From contig NZ_LSHB01000013.1 of NCBI RefSeq assembly GCF_001643375.1, positions 16,041 to 80,040 of the forward strand: a stretch of 64,000 bases of DNA, read 5' to 3'. Both the position numbers and the translations under genes were made by a program. The stretch comes from Chryseobacterium sp. FP211-J200 (lineage in GTDB: Bacteria; Bacteroidota; Bacteroidia; Flavobacteriales; Weeksellaceae). Below the pieces are notes generated by a model, which was not told the origin of the DNA, made no database searches, and was given only the letters and a program-made list of their open reading frames with translations. Positions within the stretch are counted from its first letter, which is position 1. Each line of letters begins with the position of its first letter. This document shows positions 45,495 to 54,657 of this stretch, one piece after another.

Positions 45495-46526
45495 ATGAAT
45501 AAAAATTCTTCTTTAGGAGCATCGGATCTTTTTCTGTGTGTGCTCGCTATTTTATTAATCAGCGTAAGTTTTTATCAAACTTGGCTTGGTCTCGATCAGA
45601 TTTTTGGCAATGCATCGTTTGTGATCGCTTTGGTGCTATCATTACTCCTGCTTTTTCTTTGTTGGATGATGCGTCAAGCTAAACTAGAAGGAAAGCCTAC
45701 AGGAAGTTTGATAGGAATTTACATTTTTATTGCATCCTTTTGTTTTATTGCAAACTTTAATGCTTTGTATACGAGGTTTATGCGAACTGATATCTATACT
45801 AATGAATTGAGAGAAATCAATGATAAATATAATTTCCTAGAAACAGATGTCAAGAAAAAACTGAATTATTCTGTTGCAGACGAAAAGACCAGACAAGCAA
45901 TAGTTTCTAAAACAGAACAATTGATGAAACAAATAACAGATAAAGGCAATCCAGGATTTGGTACAAAGGCGATTCAGTTAACAGATGAAATACAAAAGCT
46001 TCTTGGACAAAAGCTAACCCTACTGACTGTTTCTAATGGTAATTATGATGATCTCGCTGACAGAATGGGAAATCAAATTATTGATATGATGGATCAGCTC
46101 TCTCCCGCAGAAAAATCATTAAAAGTTGATACGGAAAATGCAAAATTACATTGGAATAAACAGATTGAGAAACTTCTTTTGATGCCTAAAAATGATATTA
46201 ATGATATTGCACAAGGAGAAATTGATAAATCCTTACAACAATATAACGATTTGGTAAACAGATCAAAATCTGTTTTGGGAGATGAAAAAATAAAAATTGA
46301 ACCAACAGTTTCTAAAACACAAAATGTAGGAAAAATAGGCTATGCTTTTGAACACGCAATTAAAAACTTCGGAATGTATCAATTTGTTGTTTTGGCAGGA
46401 TGTATCTTGCTTGATTTTGTAATTGTGATAATTATATTGTTGGTAACAAGTCCTGATAATAATAGCAATGGTAGTGTATTAGGCGGAACTAGAAAAAAAG
46501 GCAGAACATTAATCCCAAATAAATAG
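45495..46526 (+). CDS. Four-TM protein with a long helical loop, operon gene 2
   Basis: The 343-residue protein has membrane segments at about 10-28, 40-58, 70-92 and 296-320. Between the third and fourth lies a domain of about 200 residues, mainly helical with coiled-coil character (NELREINDKYNFLETDVKKK; DEKTRQAIVSKTEQLMKQIT). The short C-terminus is basic (RKKGRTLIPNK). Such a layout fits a membrane sensor or scaffold. No family is recognised. It ends two bases before the GTPase-like gene. Confidence 0.8.
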   Translation: MNKNSSLGASDLFLCVLAILLISVSFYQTWLGLDQIFGNASFVIALVLSLLLLFLCWMMRQAKLEGKPTGSLIGIYIFIASFCFIANFNALYTRFMRTDIYTNELREINDKYNFLETDVKKKLNYSVADEKTRQAIVSKTEQLMKQITDKGNPGFGTKAIQLTDEIQKLLGQKLTLLTVSNGNYDDLADRMGNQIIDMMDQLSPAEKSLKVDTENAKLHWNKQIEKLLLMPKNDINDIAQGEIDKSLQQYNDLVNRSKSVLGDEKIKIEPTVSKTQNVGKIGYAFEHAIKNFGMYQFVVLAGCILLDFVIVIIILLVTSPDNNSNGSVLGGTRKKGRTLIPNK

Positions 46527-46528
46527 AA

Positions 46529-47503
46529 ATGATGAACAATGATAAACCTTTCTCATTTGATGATTATAACAATGAGGATAATTTTCATAAAATCGATGAT
46601 TTTCAAGAAATAAATCATCAACCTCTGGGAAATTCTACAATCTATACAACACAAGAAACAGAAGATGAAGGTTTTGTTCCTACATCTAACGGAAGTACAA
46701 CAACAGTTCAAAATAAAGACAGCAACTTTGTATTTTTCTACGGGACATCAGCATCTGGGAAATCTGTTATTCTATCAGCTATTTTGTATTATATGAATTC
46801 CTATGCAGGAGTTTTAAGACCCAAGTTAGGAAGTCCAAATTCTAGAGAAGCTCATGTTTTACTTGCAGATTTTTTTGAAAATATAAAGCGTGGAATATTA
46901 CCTAACAGAAGTACAAGAGACCAAGTTACACGTTTAGATTTTGTATTTGACCCTAATAATAAATCTAAAAAAGTTCTACCTGTTAGTTTATCGTTTCTAG
47001 AAACAAATGGAGAAAATCATAATGAAATATCCAGAGGGGGCAAATATCATGAAAGCATAGACGCGTATTTAAATTCAGACATACCACTTAATTTTATAAT
47101 TGTTACTAGCTATGATAGAGCTCATCAAGAAGATGCAAAAATTGTAGAGTTTTTAGATTATTTAGAAAGAAAAGGAAAAAATCTAAAAAATGTAAATGTA
47201 CTTCTTGTTATTTCAAAATGGGATAAATCAGGAAGTATGGGTGTTGATAACGAGCAACATTTAGAAAATTTTATTAGTGAAAGATTAAGCATGACTAATA
47301 ATAGAATTGACACCTATAATTTAAACAAAACTTATTTCACAATAGGTAATGTACAAAATCAAGGAGGAGTAGAAAAAATAACTTTGCTCAACTTGGAATC
47401 AGCTGAAGTAATTTCAAAATGGTTATATAACAATATCGTTGGTTACGATCTAGATTATGAAGGAACTTTTTGGGAAAAAATTAAATTTAGCTTTTCTAAA
47501 TAA
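46529..47503 (+). CDS. P-loop GTPase-like protein, operon gene 3
   Basis: The 324-residue protein starts with about 65 acidic, probably disordered residues. A P-loop GTSASGKS (72-79) follows, then a Thr-containing switch-like segment (PNRSTRDQV, 125-133), a Walker B-like strand ending in LETNGEN (157-163), and SKWDKSG (229-235) in the place of an NKxD specificity motif. This order suggests a TRAFAC-type GTPase, with SKWD a variant of NKxD; ATP use cannot be excluded. It has no membrane segment and should be cytoplasmic. The stop overlaps the next start by one base. Confidence 0.75.
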   Translation: MMNNDKPFSFDDYNNEDNFHKIDDFQEINHQPLGNSTIYTTQETEDEGFVPTSNGSTTTVQNKDSNFVFFYGTSASGKSVILSAILYYMNSYAGVLRPKLGSPNSREAHVLLADFFENIKRGILPNRSTRDQVTRLDFVFDPNNKSKKVLPVSLSFLETNGENHNEISRGGKYHESIDAYLNSDIPLNFIIVTSYDRAHQEDAKIVEFLDYLERKGKNLKNVNVLLVISKWDKSGSMGVDNEQHLENFISERLSMTNNRIDTYNLNKTYFTIGNVQNQGGVEKITLLNLESAEVISKWLYNNIVGYDLDYEGTFWEKIKFSFSK

Positions 47504-49056
47504 TGAAGAACATTAATGTATTTGGATATGCAACCTTTGGAACTCCAAATGGCTTTACCCAATCTTGTATTTATGGAAATAAGAGTTTAGAGAAACTTTT
47601 AAAAACATTTGATTTAAAAACAAATGCAATACAATTGTTATCAGCAAATGACTACATATTTTCAATTAGAAAAGAATCTACTCAAAATAATACCTTTTTA
47701 TCTTATTCTGTTTACACATACGCAAAAGAGAAGAATTCTAATAGAAGTGGAACTTTTGTAGGAACAAGTTTAGTTTTTGTTGATGAAACTATAGCTGAAA
47801 ATTTAATTTTCACTTCACTTTCTTCGATTCATAGCCAACTAAAAAAGAATAATATTGGTATCAATAATACGTTAAATATTAATCATTCAAAGGATTTTAA
47901 TATTCAAAATGTCTTTTCTAAAGATTTTGAAAAATTAGAATATCAAACTACTAGATTTAATTTTTTAGACTGGGAAAATTCTGGGAAAAACCTCGTCGTT
48001 TTTACAAATAGGTTTGATCAAAATGAGATTCAGAATTTATTTAAAAAATCTCTCCAATTATTGCCAAAATATGATACAATATATTTTATTGACAGTAATG
48101 AAATTGCCGAATTTGTATCACAGAAAAGACTTTTTAGACTTACAGATAAAGATGGTTTAGAAAAAGAAATTCAAATTTTACAGGAGGAAAGAAAACAAAA
48201 AATAACAAATGCTATTTCAAAATTTGAAAAAGAAAAAGAAAAATTAGACGAGGAGAGAAAAAAGGTTGATGAAAACTTAAAAAAACAACTTGAACAAAAC
48301 AAACAGAAACATTCTGAAAATCAAGAGGAAATTAATAAATCAGAAAATGATTTAAACAAACTTAATATTGTCTATCAAAACTTTTTAAAAAAATACGATG
48401 AACTAATCAATGGATTAAATGCAGATAAAACTTTAGAAGAAATAAATAACTCTTACGCAGAATACAAAAGAAATTTTGAAGAAGAGAAAAAAAAATTAGA
48501 TACTGTAAGCTATTTACAATCATTTCAAAATCCGAGAATTAATACACACTCATCACAGAATAGACCTCCTAATTACAATCATCATTATGATGATGATATC
48601 AAGGAAGATACTGTAGATAATAAAGTTTATATAGTTTTAATTGTATCTGTCATCTTAAATATTCTTTTAATAGTTGCAGCATTAGTTTACTATTTTATGT
48701 TCTTTGAAAAACAACAAGAACAGTATGAAAACATAAATCAGGAAGAACCAATCAATAATGAAGAAATTATTTCTGATTCCTCACAAACCAAGTTAAATCC
48801 TGTTCCAGATACAATATTAATGGCTAATGACTATAAATTAGTTGCTAAACAACTAGAACGTAATATGAAAATAAAGGATGTAGTCAAAGTTATTTTTGAT
48901 AAGAATAAAACTGAAATAAAAGATTTTTATCAAAATCAAAAAGAAGATTACACTAAACTACTCATTGAAAAAAATTCTGCTTCTTTTAATACTGTAGATT
49001 CTTTGTTTACTGGTGATTCGATAAAAGTTATTCCTTCAAAAAAATCTAATAAATGA
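47503..49056 (+). CDS. Coiled-coil membrane protein with possible GAP1-like N-terminus, operon gene 4
   Basis: The 517-residue protein has an N-terminal domain of about 200 residues with FGYATFGTPNGFTQSCIYGN (7-26) and RSGTFVGTSLVF (81-92). These remind me of the GAP1-N domains that partner bacterial conflict-system GTPases, although by eye this is only suggestive. A long charged coiled coil (about 218-335), a linker, one TM (about 375-400) and a C-terminal domain of about 115 residues follow. The topology would place the N-terminus and coiled coil in the cytoplasm beside the GTPase-like protein. It overlaps the protease gene by four bases (ATGA). Confidence 0.7.
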   Translation: MKNINVFGYATFGTPNGFTQSCIYGNKSLEKLLKTFDLKTNAIQLLSANDYIFSIRKESTQNNTFLSYSVYTYAKEKNSNRSGTFVGTSLVFVDETIAENLIFTSLSSIHSQLKKNNIGINNTLNINHSKDFNIQNVFSKDFEKLEYQTTRFNFLDWENSGKNLVVFTNRFDQNEIQNLFKKSLQLLPKYDTIYFIDSNEIAEFVSQKRLFRLTDKDGLEKEIQILQEERKQKITNAISKFEKEKEKLDEERKKVDENLKKQLEQNKQKHSENQEEINKSENDLNKLNIVYQNFLKKYDELINGLNADKTLEEINNSYAEYKRNFEEEKKKLDTVSYLQSFQNPRINTHSSQNRPPNYNHHYDDDIKEDTVDNKVYIVLIVSVILNILLIVAALVYYFMFFEKQQEQYENINQEEPINNEEIISDSSQTKLNPVPDTILMANDYKLVAKQLERNMKIKDVVKVIFDKNKTEIKDFYQNQKEDYTKLLIEKNSASFNTVDSLFTGDSIKVIPSKKSNK

Positions 49057-49628
49057 AAATAGTTCCATCATTAATTTTAATTTTTTTGGTGGGTTGCAAA
49101 CATCCAGAAAGTAATGAATTCAATAGAGATAACAAATCAAATTCTCCTATTGAAAGTGAAAATATTTTACAAAACAATTCTTTAACAACAATCTCCGATA
49201 GTGCTATTTTCAACAATGTAGAAGAAATTCCATCTGAAGAGCCAACAAATATTTTGGCAATGGAAAATGAAGATGGTGTTAAGTATGTCTGGATTGAAAT
49301 TAATGGAATTAGATTGAGGTTCATATTTGACACGGGCGCAAGCAGTATCTGTATTTCACCAGCAGAAGCAACTGTCCTTTATAGACAAGGTACTTTGAGT
49401 AGAGAAGACATTTTAGATAAAGAATATTTTCAAGATGCAACTGGGAAAATATCGGAAGGAACTAAAGTAAACTTAAAAACTGTAAAAATTGGAAATAGAA
49501 TTTTACAAAATATAAAAGCTACAGTAGTTGATAATGTTGATGCACCACTTTTGTTAGGGCAAACAGTTTTGGAAAATTTTGGCAAAATTGAAATAGACAA
49601 TAAAAATGGAGAAATTATATTCAGATAA
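49053..49628 (+). CDS. Retropepsin-like aspartic protease lipoprotein, operon gene 5
   Basis: The 191-residue protein has a lipoprotein signal (lipobox LVGC, Cys15) and a disordered spacer. It then has one clan-AA protease domain (about 78-191) with the catalytic DTGAS at 93-97, the flap region following, and LLLGQTVLENFG near the end. As in other single-lobe retropepsins, activity would need a dimer. It should face the periplasm or outer membrane. It is translationally coupled to the coiled-coil membrane gene by an ATGA overlap. Confidence 0.85.
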   Translation: MKIVPSLILIFLVGCKHPESNEFNRDNKSNSPIESENILQNNSLTTISDSAIFNNVEEIPSEEPTNILAMENEDGVKYVWIEINGIRLRFIFDTGASSICISPAEATVLYRQGTLSREDILDKEYFQDATGKISEGTKVNLKTVKIGNRILQNIKATVVDNVDAPLLLGQTVLENFGKIEIDNKNGEIIFR

Positions 49629-49650
49629 ATATTAAAAAACAAATAAAAAT

Positions 49651-50058
49651 ATGATTACTATTTTATCAATAAGCTGGCAGCACTTATTCATTGTTGGATT
49701 AATTCTTGGAATTTTTATTATTCCATACATCTTTTACATTTTAACACTTCAATCAACTTTAAAAGAGATAAAATTTGAAAACAGAACATTATCTGACGGA
49801 AGCTTATGGTTGTTGTTACTTCCTATTTTCAATTTAATTTGGCATTTTATTGTTGTAAATAAAATTGCATCTTCCTTAGCCAATGAGGCACGAAGTAGAA
49901 ATCTAAATTTGGGGGAAATAAAACCTGGTCAAAGCATTGGAATCGCTATGTGTATTCTAAATATGATTCCATATTTAAATGTAATTGGATTTATTTTATG
50001 GATTGTTTATTGCGTAAAAATTAATAGTTACAGGAATCTCTTGTCTTTTAATAAGTAA
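49651..50058 (+). CDS. Small membrane protein, operon gene 6
   Basis: The 135-residue protein has about three membrane segments (8-31, about 52-70, about 90-115: HLFIVGLILGIFIIPYIFYI; LWLLLLPIFNLIWHFIVVNK; IGIAMCILNMIPYLNVIGFI). LLPIFNLIWHFIVV and the final YCVKINSYR pattern recall DUF4328-type membrane proteins, a weak resemblance. It follows the protease gene by 22 bp. Confidence 0.7.
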   Translation: MITILSISWQHLFIVGLILGIFIIPYIFYILTLQSTLKEIKFENRTLSDGSLWLLLLPIFNLIWHFIVVNKIASSLANEARSRNLNLGEIKPGQSIGIAMCILNMIPYLNVIGFILWIVYCVKINSYRNLLSFNK

Positions 50059-50147
50059 TTCAAAAAAATTCATTTACTATTTACCTCAACTTACTTTTTT
50101 GAGTAACACTTTTAAAATAACTAGGATCTAGTTTTTAGAAAAAATCT

Positions 50148-50450
50148 ATGGAATTACAAAAAATAACAAAGATACTTCTCGCCATCCTACTTCTCCTCTG
50201 CCTCCTAAAAATGCCTTACGGCTACTACCAGCTCGTGCGGTTTATAGCTTTTGCAGGATTTGGATTTTTGGCATTCGAAGCAAACAATAAGAGAGATGAG
50301 AAAATGATGTTTCTATATATTGCATTGGCATTACTATTTCAGCCGTTTCTAAAAATCGCTTTAGGAAGAACTATTTGGAATATTGTGGATGTGATTGTGG
50401 CAGGATTTCTTTTAATGTCACTATTTAAAAATAAAAACAACTATGAATAA
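50148..50450 (+). CDS. DUF6804-like small membrane protein, operon gene 7
   Basis: The 100-residue protein has three or four short membrane segments. It shows LLCLLKMPYGYYQLVRFIAF and YIALALLFQPFLKIALGRTI, then WNIVDV, a pattern I associate with DUF6804. The first 90 bases use C-rich codons, in contrast with the AT-rich genes before it. It overlaps the next gene by eight bases. Confidence 0.75.
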   Translation: MELQKITKILLAILLLLCLLKMPYGYYQLVRFIAFAGFGFLAFEANNKRDEKMMFLYIALALLFQPFLKIALGRTIWNIVDVIVAGFLLMSLFKNKNNYE

Positions 50451-51075
50451 AAATTATTTATTTGCGCTTGCAAGTTTGTTGTTTTTGTCGTGTGAACAAA
50501 AACCAGAAACCAACCACAACTCATTAACCTCTGACTCTAACAGCAAAAACTCAAATTTAGACTATGAAAATGTAATACCTAAAGAAACTGAGGAGGAAAA
50601 GAAAATCAGAGAAGAAGAGCAAGAGGCACTCCGCAAAGAAAAGGAAACTGAAGAATTATATGGCAATAAGTCATTACAAACAGGTTCTACTCCATATTCC
50701 AGTAATTATGGTGAAAATTCTAATTGTGATGATTATGGTTGTTCTCAAATTAATGTTACAACGAGTAATTCAGATGTAATGGTTACAATTAAAAAAAATG
50801 ATCAGGTGGTGCGCCATGCTTACATTCGGGCAGGTGACAATTATTCATTTTCATTTCCTAATGGAACCTATCAAACATTTTTCTATTACGGAAAAGGATG
50901 GAATCCTAAAAAAGTAATGAAAGGAGGTGAATTAGAAGGTGGGTTTATAAAAGATGAACATGTTGGTAAAGACGAACCAAAAGCTCTTTTTGATAATATT
51001 TTAGAATATGAACTGATATTACAACCCAACGGAAACTTCAGCACACAACCAAGCAATTTAGAAGAGGCATTGTAA
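50443..51075 (+). CDS. Lipoprotein with conserved C-terminal beta domain, operon gene 8
   Basis: The 210-residue protein has a lipoprotein signal (lipobox FLSC), a highly charged Glu/Lys helix (about 45-70) and a C-terminal domain of about 120 residues (VVRHAYIRAGDNYSFSFPNG, then TYQTFFYYGKGWNPKK). I recall this AYI...NGTYQTFFYYG pattern in other Bacteroidetes proteins of unknown function. It is the last gene of the operon. Confidence 0.75.
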   Translation: MNKNYLFALASLLFLSCEQKPETNHNSLTSDSNSKNSNLDYENVIPKETEEEKKIREEEQEALRKEKETEELYGNKSLQTGSTPYSSNYGENSNCDDYGCSQINVTTSNSDVMVTIKKNDQVVRHAYIRAGDNYSFSFPNGTYQTFFYYGKGWNPKKVMKGGELEGGFIKDEHVGKDEPKALFDNILEYELILQPNGNFSTQPSNLEEAL

Positions 51076-51132
51076 AATTAATCTTGAAAAGTTATTGTGC
51101 CTCAAAATTGAATATTTAGCAACACAGATTAT

Positions 51133-52611
51133 TTAAAACTTAAACAAACTCTTAATAAAATTCCTATTCAAAAACTTGTCTAATGGATAGATTTTCAGAA
51201 AGTAATTTCCGACGAAAAGCAAAATCAAAACAACTGTTGGTTTGTAGAAAAGATTCAAAATATTGAGTTCGAAATCTGGCAAAAGAATCGCCACATTGAT
51301 TGACAGAAATCCCAAAATCAAAGCGTACATCATCTCGATTCCCAACGGAAAAACCTTAAATTTGATGTAATTGAAAACGATTTTGATAATATTGAACAAA
51401 GACAAAGAAATCGCATAAGCAACGGCAATTCCAAGAATTCCCAAATCGGTATAAGTCAGGAAAATCATATTCAGGCTAATCGTGAGAACCGCTAAGATCA
51501 GCATCACGACAATATTGAATTTGTAAAACTTGGACAAAGAAATAATATGCCCGTTGAAACCCGTCGCCAAGTCAAACAACATTGCAAACCCAAGAATCCA
51601 AAGAACCGGCTCAGCTGAACGCAGATCCTCGCCATTCTTCATAAAATCTGCCAAATACGGAAATCCAACTACGATACAACAGAACAAAACCAGGCCTAAA
51701 AAAAACAGGCTAAGTGAAGTCTTCTTATGAAACCTGTCTAATTCATCATAATCTCCAGATGCAAGAACTTTGTTGATGATGGGTGCAGAAATATTGAAAA
51801 GTCCCATCTGCGGAACGACTATAATGGAGATGATTGAAAAAATGTTGCTATAAATCCCGTTTTCCTCAAAACTGATATATTCGCCAATCATAAAATTATC
51901 AATTCTGATGGCGATATAATTTCCGATATTCCCCAGAAATCCAAACAAACTATAAGTTAAAACCTCACTGTAAAATCTGTCTTTTTTAAAATAATCCAAG
52001 TTAAAATCCGGTTTGATCTTCTCCAATCGATTGGTGTAAAATCCGTATCCGAGTAACGAAATCACAAACATCATAAAGAAAAATCCATAAGCCGATTTTT
52101 CCGCGAATCCCATAAAAAAGAAGAGACAAAATGCGCCAAGATTCGCAATCTTCGGAACAAAATTTTCGAAGATATTCGGAACAACAATTCTTTTGTAATT
52201 TGTCAAAAATTTATTAAAAACCGAGGACAGCGCCAAAACCAAAACCAATGGTAAAATCAAGCGTTTCATCTCCCAAAGTCGGCTTTCCTTTAGACTTGGA
52301 AAGAGATAATTGAGTAAAAAATAAGCACCGATAAAAACCGCAAAATTGATAAAAATCGCCAGCAAACTGAGCGACAACATATTGTGGTGTTTCCCATCAG
52401 CATTCACTTTGCTAAAGAATTTGACATTGGAAAAACTCAATCCAAAAACCACGATAGGAACTATCATTTCGGCAGTTGGCAAAATATAACGGAGCTTTCC
52501 ATAAAACTCCATATCATAGGGAAAAATGAAAATCGCCGAAAAAGTCCCCAGCAGAAAACCGAGATAACCAATGATCGAATATTTTATACCTTGTCTTGCA
52601 ACGACACTCAT
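51133..52611 (-). CDS. Polysaccharide flippase (MATE/Wzx-like)
   Basis: The 492-residue protein has about 12 to 14 membrane segments and the Wzx/RfbX-type pattern (RQGIKYSIIGYLGFLLGTFS at the start; IYSNIFSIISIIVVPQMG in the middle). It would move lipid-linked glycans across the inner membrane. The FkbM methyltransferase gene is 3 bp upstream on the same strand, so both likely serve a surface polysaccharide. No glycosyltransferases are in the window. Confidence 0.85.
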   Translation of the reverse strand: MSVVARQGIKYSIIGYLGFLLGTFSAIFIFPYDMEFYGKLRYILPTAEMIVPIVVFGLSFSNVKFFSKVNADGKHHNMLSLSLLAIFINFAVFIGAYFLLNYLFPSLKESRLWEMKRLILPLVLVLALSSVFNKFLTNYKRIVVPNIFENFVPKIANLGAFCLFFFMGFAEKSAYGFFFMMFVISLLGYGFYTNRLEKIKPDFNLDYFKKDRFYSEVLTYSLFGFLGNIGNYIAIRIDNFMIGEYISFEENGIYSNIFSIISIIVVPQMGLFNISAPIINKVLASGDYDELDRFHKKTSLSLFFLGLVLFCCIVVGFPYLADFMKNGEDLRSAEPVLWILGFAMLFDLATGFNGHIISLSKFYKFNIVVMLILAVLTISLNMIFLTYTDLGILGIAVAYAISLSLFNIIKIVFNYIKFKVFPLGIEMMYALILGFLSINVAILLPDFELNILNLFYKPTVVLILLFVGNYFLKIYPLDKFLNRNFIKSLFKF

Positions 52612-52614
52612 TTG

Positions 52615-53451
52615 TTATAATTGATGGTTGATAAATGATGATTGATTGTCAGTTTGAGGCTCTTGAAGATTTGGTAAAAATATAATATTATTGATGTAAT
52701 CTTTGTAATTCTTCACATTGTCTGGATTTTGCTGAATCAAGAATTCTTCTGTCAAAATTTTCGGTTGCAAAGTTTCTCTATCCAAATAATTGACAGAATA
52801 ACCCCAATCTGCAACTTCTGAAATCAAAGTCCAAAGATTTTCCTTGTGATGACGTTGTTCCATCTCGACCATCAAAATTGGTCTGAATTTTTCGATGTTT
52901 TTTTTTGCGCCACGCAGGGTCTGCATCTCATTTCCCTCAACATCGATTTTGATGAAATCAAGCTTTTGAAACTTCAAATCAAGCTCATCCAAAGGCTTCA
53001 CCTTCACTTTTTGAAGAATGGTTTTTTCCTCATTTTTTTCTTTGATAGAAGTCTGCAAAGTGCCTCTCGTATGGACTTTTTCACCATTGATAACAGGAAT
53101 TTTGAATTCGGCGATTGTTGAAATATCAGACAATGCAACAGAAGACAAATTGACTTTTGGGAACAATCTCCCCAATCTTTTGAACAATTGAGGATTGGGC
53201 TCGAAAGCGAATATATTTTCAGGCTTCAAATGGTTTTCCAAAGTGAAAAGATACGCCCCAACGTTGGCTCCAACATCCATAAAAACAGCATCTTTGGACA
53301 GAATATTTTTAATCCAAAGAAACTCAGGTTCTACTTTTCTTTCCAACAGATTGTGAACATCCAGACCTTTCAGTTTTTTGAAAAATCTGCTTTTGTAGAA
53401 AGATGGCGAAAGGTATTGTAAATTCTCAGCAAGCTTACTGTAAACGCTCAT
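52615..53451 (-). CDS. FkbM-family methyltransferase
   Basis: The 278-residue protein has the SAM-binding motif VFMDVGANVGAYLFTLE (about 56-72) followed by FAFEPNPQLFKRL, then the FkbM signature KLDFIKIDVEGNEMQTLRGA. Members O-methylate sugars or antibiotics. Here the adjacent flippase suggests a polysaccharide. It has no signal peptide or membrane segment. Confidence 0.9.
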   Translation of the reverse strand: MSVYSKLAENLQYLSPSFYKSRFFKKLKGLDVHNLLERKVEPEFLWIKNILSKDAVFMDVGANVGAYLFTLENHLKPENIFAFEPNPQLFKRLGRLFPKVNLSSVALSDISTIAEFKIPVINGEKVHTRGTLQTSIKEKNEEKTILQKVKVKPLDELDLKFQKLDFIKIDVEGNEMQTLRGAKKNIEKFRPILMVEMEQRHHKENLWTLISEVADWGYSVNYLDRETLQPKILTEEFLIQQNPDNVKNYKDYINNIIFLPNLQEPQTDNQSSFINHQL

Positions 53452-53536
53452 AAATGTTGGTTCGTAAAGAAATGAACGGCAAAGAAAAGGGATTTATTTT
53501 ACAAATCATAAAATTTTGTTAAAATAAAAGGATTTT

Positions 53537-53613
53537 AAACACAAAGTTCATAAAGAATTTTACAATTGCTGAAAATATTTTAAGGCTCACAAAGGCGCTT
53601 TGGCGCAGCAAAG
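53537..53613. repeat. REP-like degenerate repeat
   Basis: The segment ACACAAAGTTCATAAAG to GGCTCACAAAGGCGCTTTGG, ending in CGCAGCAAAG, contains short inverted parts (GGCGC around CTTTG). It matches in style a common flavobacterial intergenic repeat family that I recall. Only one copy is visible here. Confidence 0.45.
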
Positions 53614-53615
53614 AT

Positions 53616-54482
53616 TTATTTGAAAAAGTTATTTTTTGCAATATAATCTGTACTCATTTTCACGCTTTCAAACATATCTTTATCGCTGGAATCTTGTTCT
53701 ACAAACCAATGTTTCAGGCCAGCTTTTTCTCGCGCTTCGAAAATAGTTTTGAAATCAATTGTTCCATTTCCGATTTCTGCAAAATCTTTCGTTCCGGCTT
53801 TCATATCTTTCACGTGCCACAGCGGAAATCTTTTGGGATACTTTTCAAAATATGTGAGCGGATTCAAACCTGTTTTCGCAATCCAATAAAGGTCGAGTTC
53901 CATTTTGACCAAATCAGGAGAAGTATTATTTAAAATGAAATCATAAACAGTTATTTCATCAAACTTTTCAAATTCAAAATCGTGGTTGTGATAAGCAAAA
54001 TCGATTCCTGCTTTCTTGGTCATCTCGCCAGATTGGTTGAGTAATTCGGGAAGTTTTTTGTAATGTTCCAAAGTCCTTTCTTCCTCAAAAAGATAAGAGC
54101 AGACCATATATTTTGAACCGATGAAATGCAGATCTTCCACAGATCTTTCCCAATTGTTGAGCAAAGTTCCCTTGGTATTATGAACAATTCCCGTAGTGTG
54201 ATGCGAACTGATAACTTTCAAACCGATATTCTTCAGAATAGATTGAAATCCCGTTCTGGATTTTCCGAAGAAAGTTCCATCGTAACCATAAATTTCAATT
54301 TGGTTAAATCCCAATTCAGCTAACTTTTCCAATGCTTTTTCCAAGTTCTCAGAAATTGCGTCCCGAATCGTGTACAACTGAATAGATAAAGGTTTTCTAC
54401 TGTTCATCATATTTGAAGTTCCACAAGCGTATAATCCTAAAAATCCCAATGAAGATAGGGCGATAAAATCTTTTCGGTTCAT
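53616..54482 (-). CDS. Sugar phosphate isomerase/epimerase-like lipoprotein
   Basis: The 288-residue protein begins with a signal ending in a lipobox (GLYAC), without a twin Arg. The mature part is a xylose-isomerase-like TIM barrel: LSIQLYTIRDAISENLEKAL, NQIEIYGYDGTFFGKS, FAYHNHDFEF and VKMELDLYWIAKTG, with His, Glu and Asp placed as in metal-dependent members. It probably acts on a sugar in the periplasm; the substrate is unknown. Confidence 0.86.
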   Translation of the reverse strand: MNRKDFIALSSLGFLGLYACGTSNMMNSRKPLSIQLYTIRDAISENLEKALEKLAELGFNQIEIYGYDGTFFGKSRTGFQSILKNIGLKVISSHHTTGIVHNTKGTLLNNWERSVEDLHFIGSKYMVCSYLFEEERTLEHYKKLPELLNQSGEMTKKAGIDFAYHNHDFEFEKFDEITVYDFILNNTSPDLVKMELDLYWIAKTGLNPLTYFEKYPKRFPLWHVKDMKAGTKDFAEIGNGTIDFKTIFEAREKAGLKHWFVEQDSSDKDMFESVKMSTDYIAKNNFFK

Positions 54483-54611
54483 TTTCGGTTTTAAATTTGA
54501 TTAAAGGTATTTATATTTATTGGGATATTAATCAATCGATAATGCTAACATTAAAATCATCCTGATAGACAGATTTATAAAAAACCACATTACAAATCCC
54601 CAAACTTGTTT

Positions 54612-54619
54612 TAAATTTG
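54612..54619 (+). promoter_or_regulatory. Candidate -7 element for the glutathione peroxidase gene
   Basis: TAAATTTG matches TAnnTTTG, 38 bp before the ATG at 54658. No clear -33 motif. Confidence 0.35.
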
Positions 54620-54657
54620 ATATTTAAATTGTTTTTAAAAAAAAATAAATTAATTTT

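Noticed and set aside
46529..49056. Reading the 45-51 kb operon as a phage or plasmid segment
   Set aside because: No integrase, terminase, portal, replication or partition gene is present, and both flanks are ordinary chromosomal genes.
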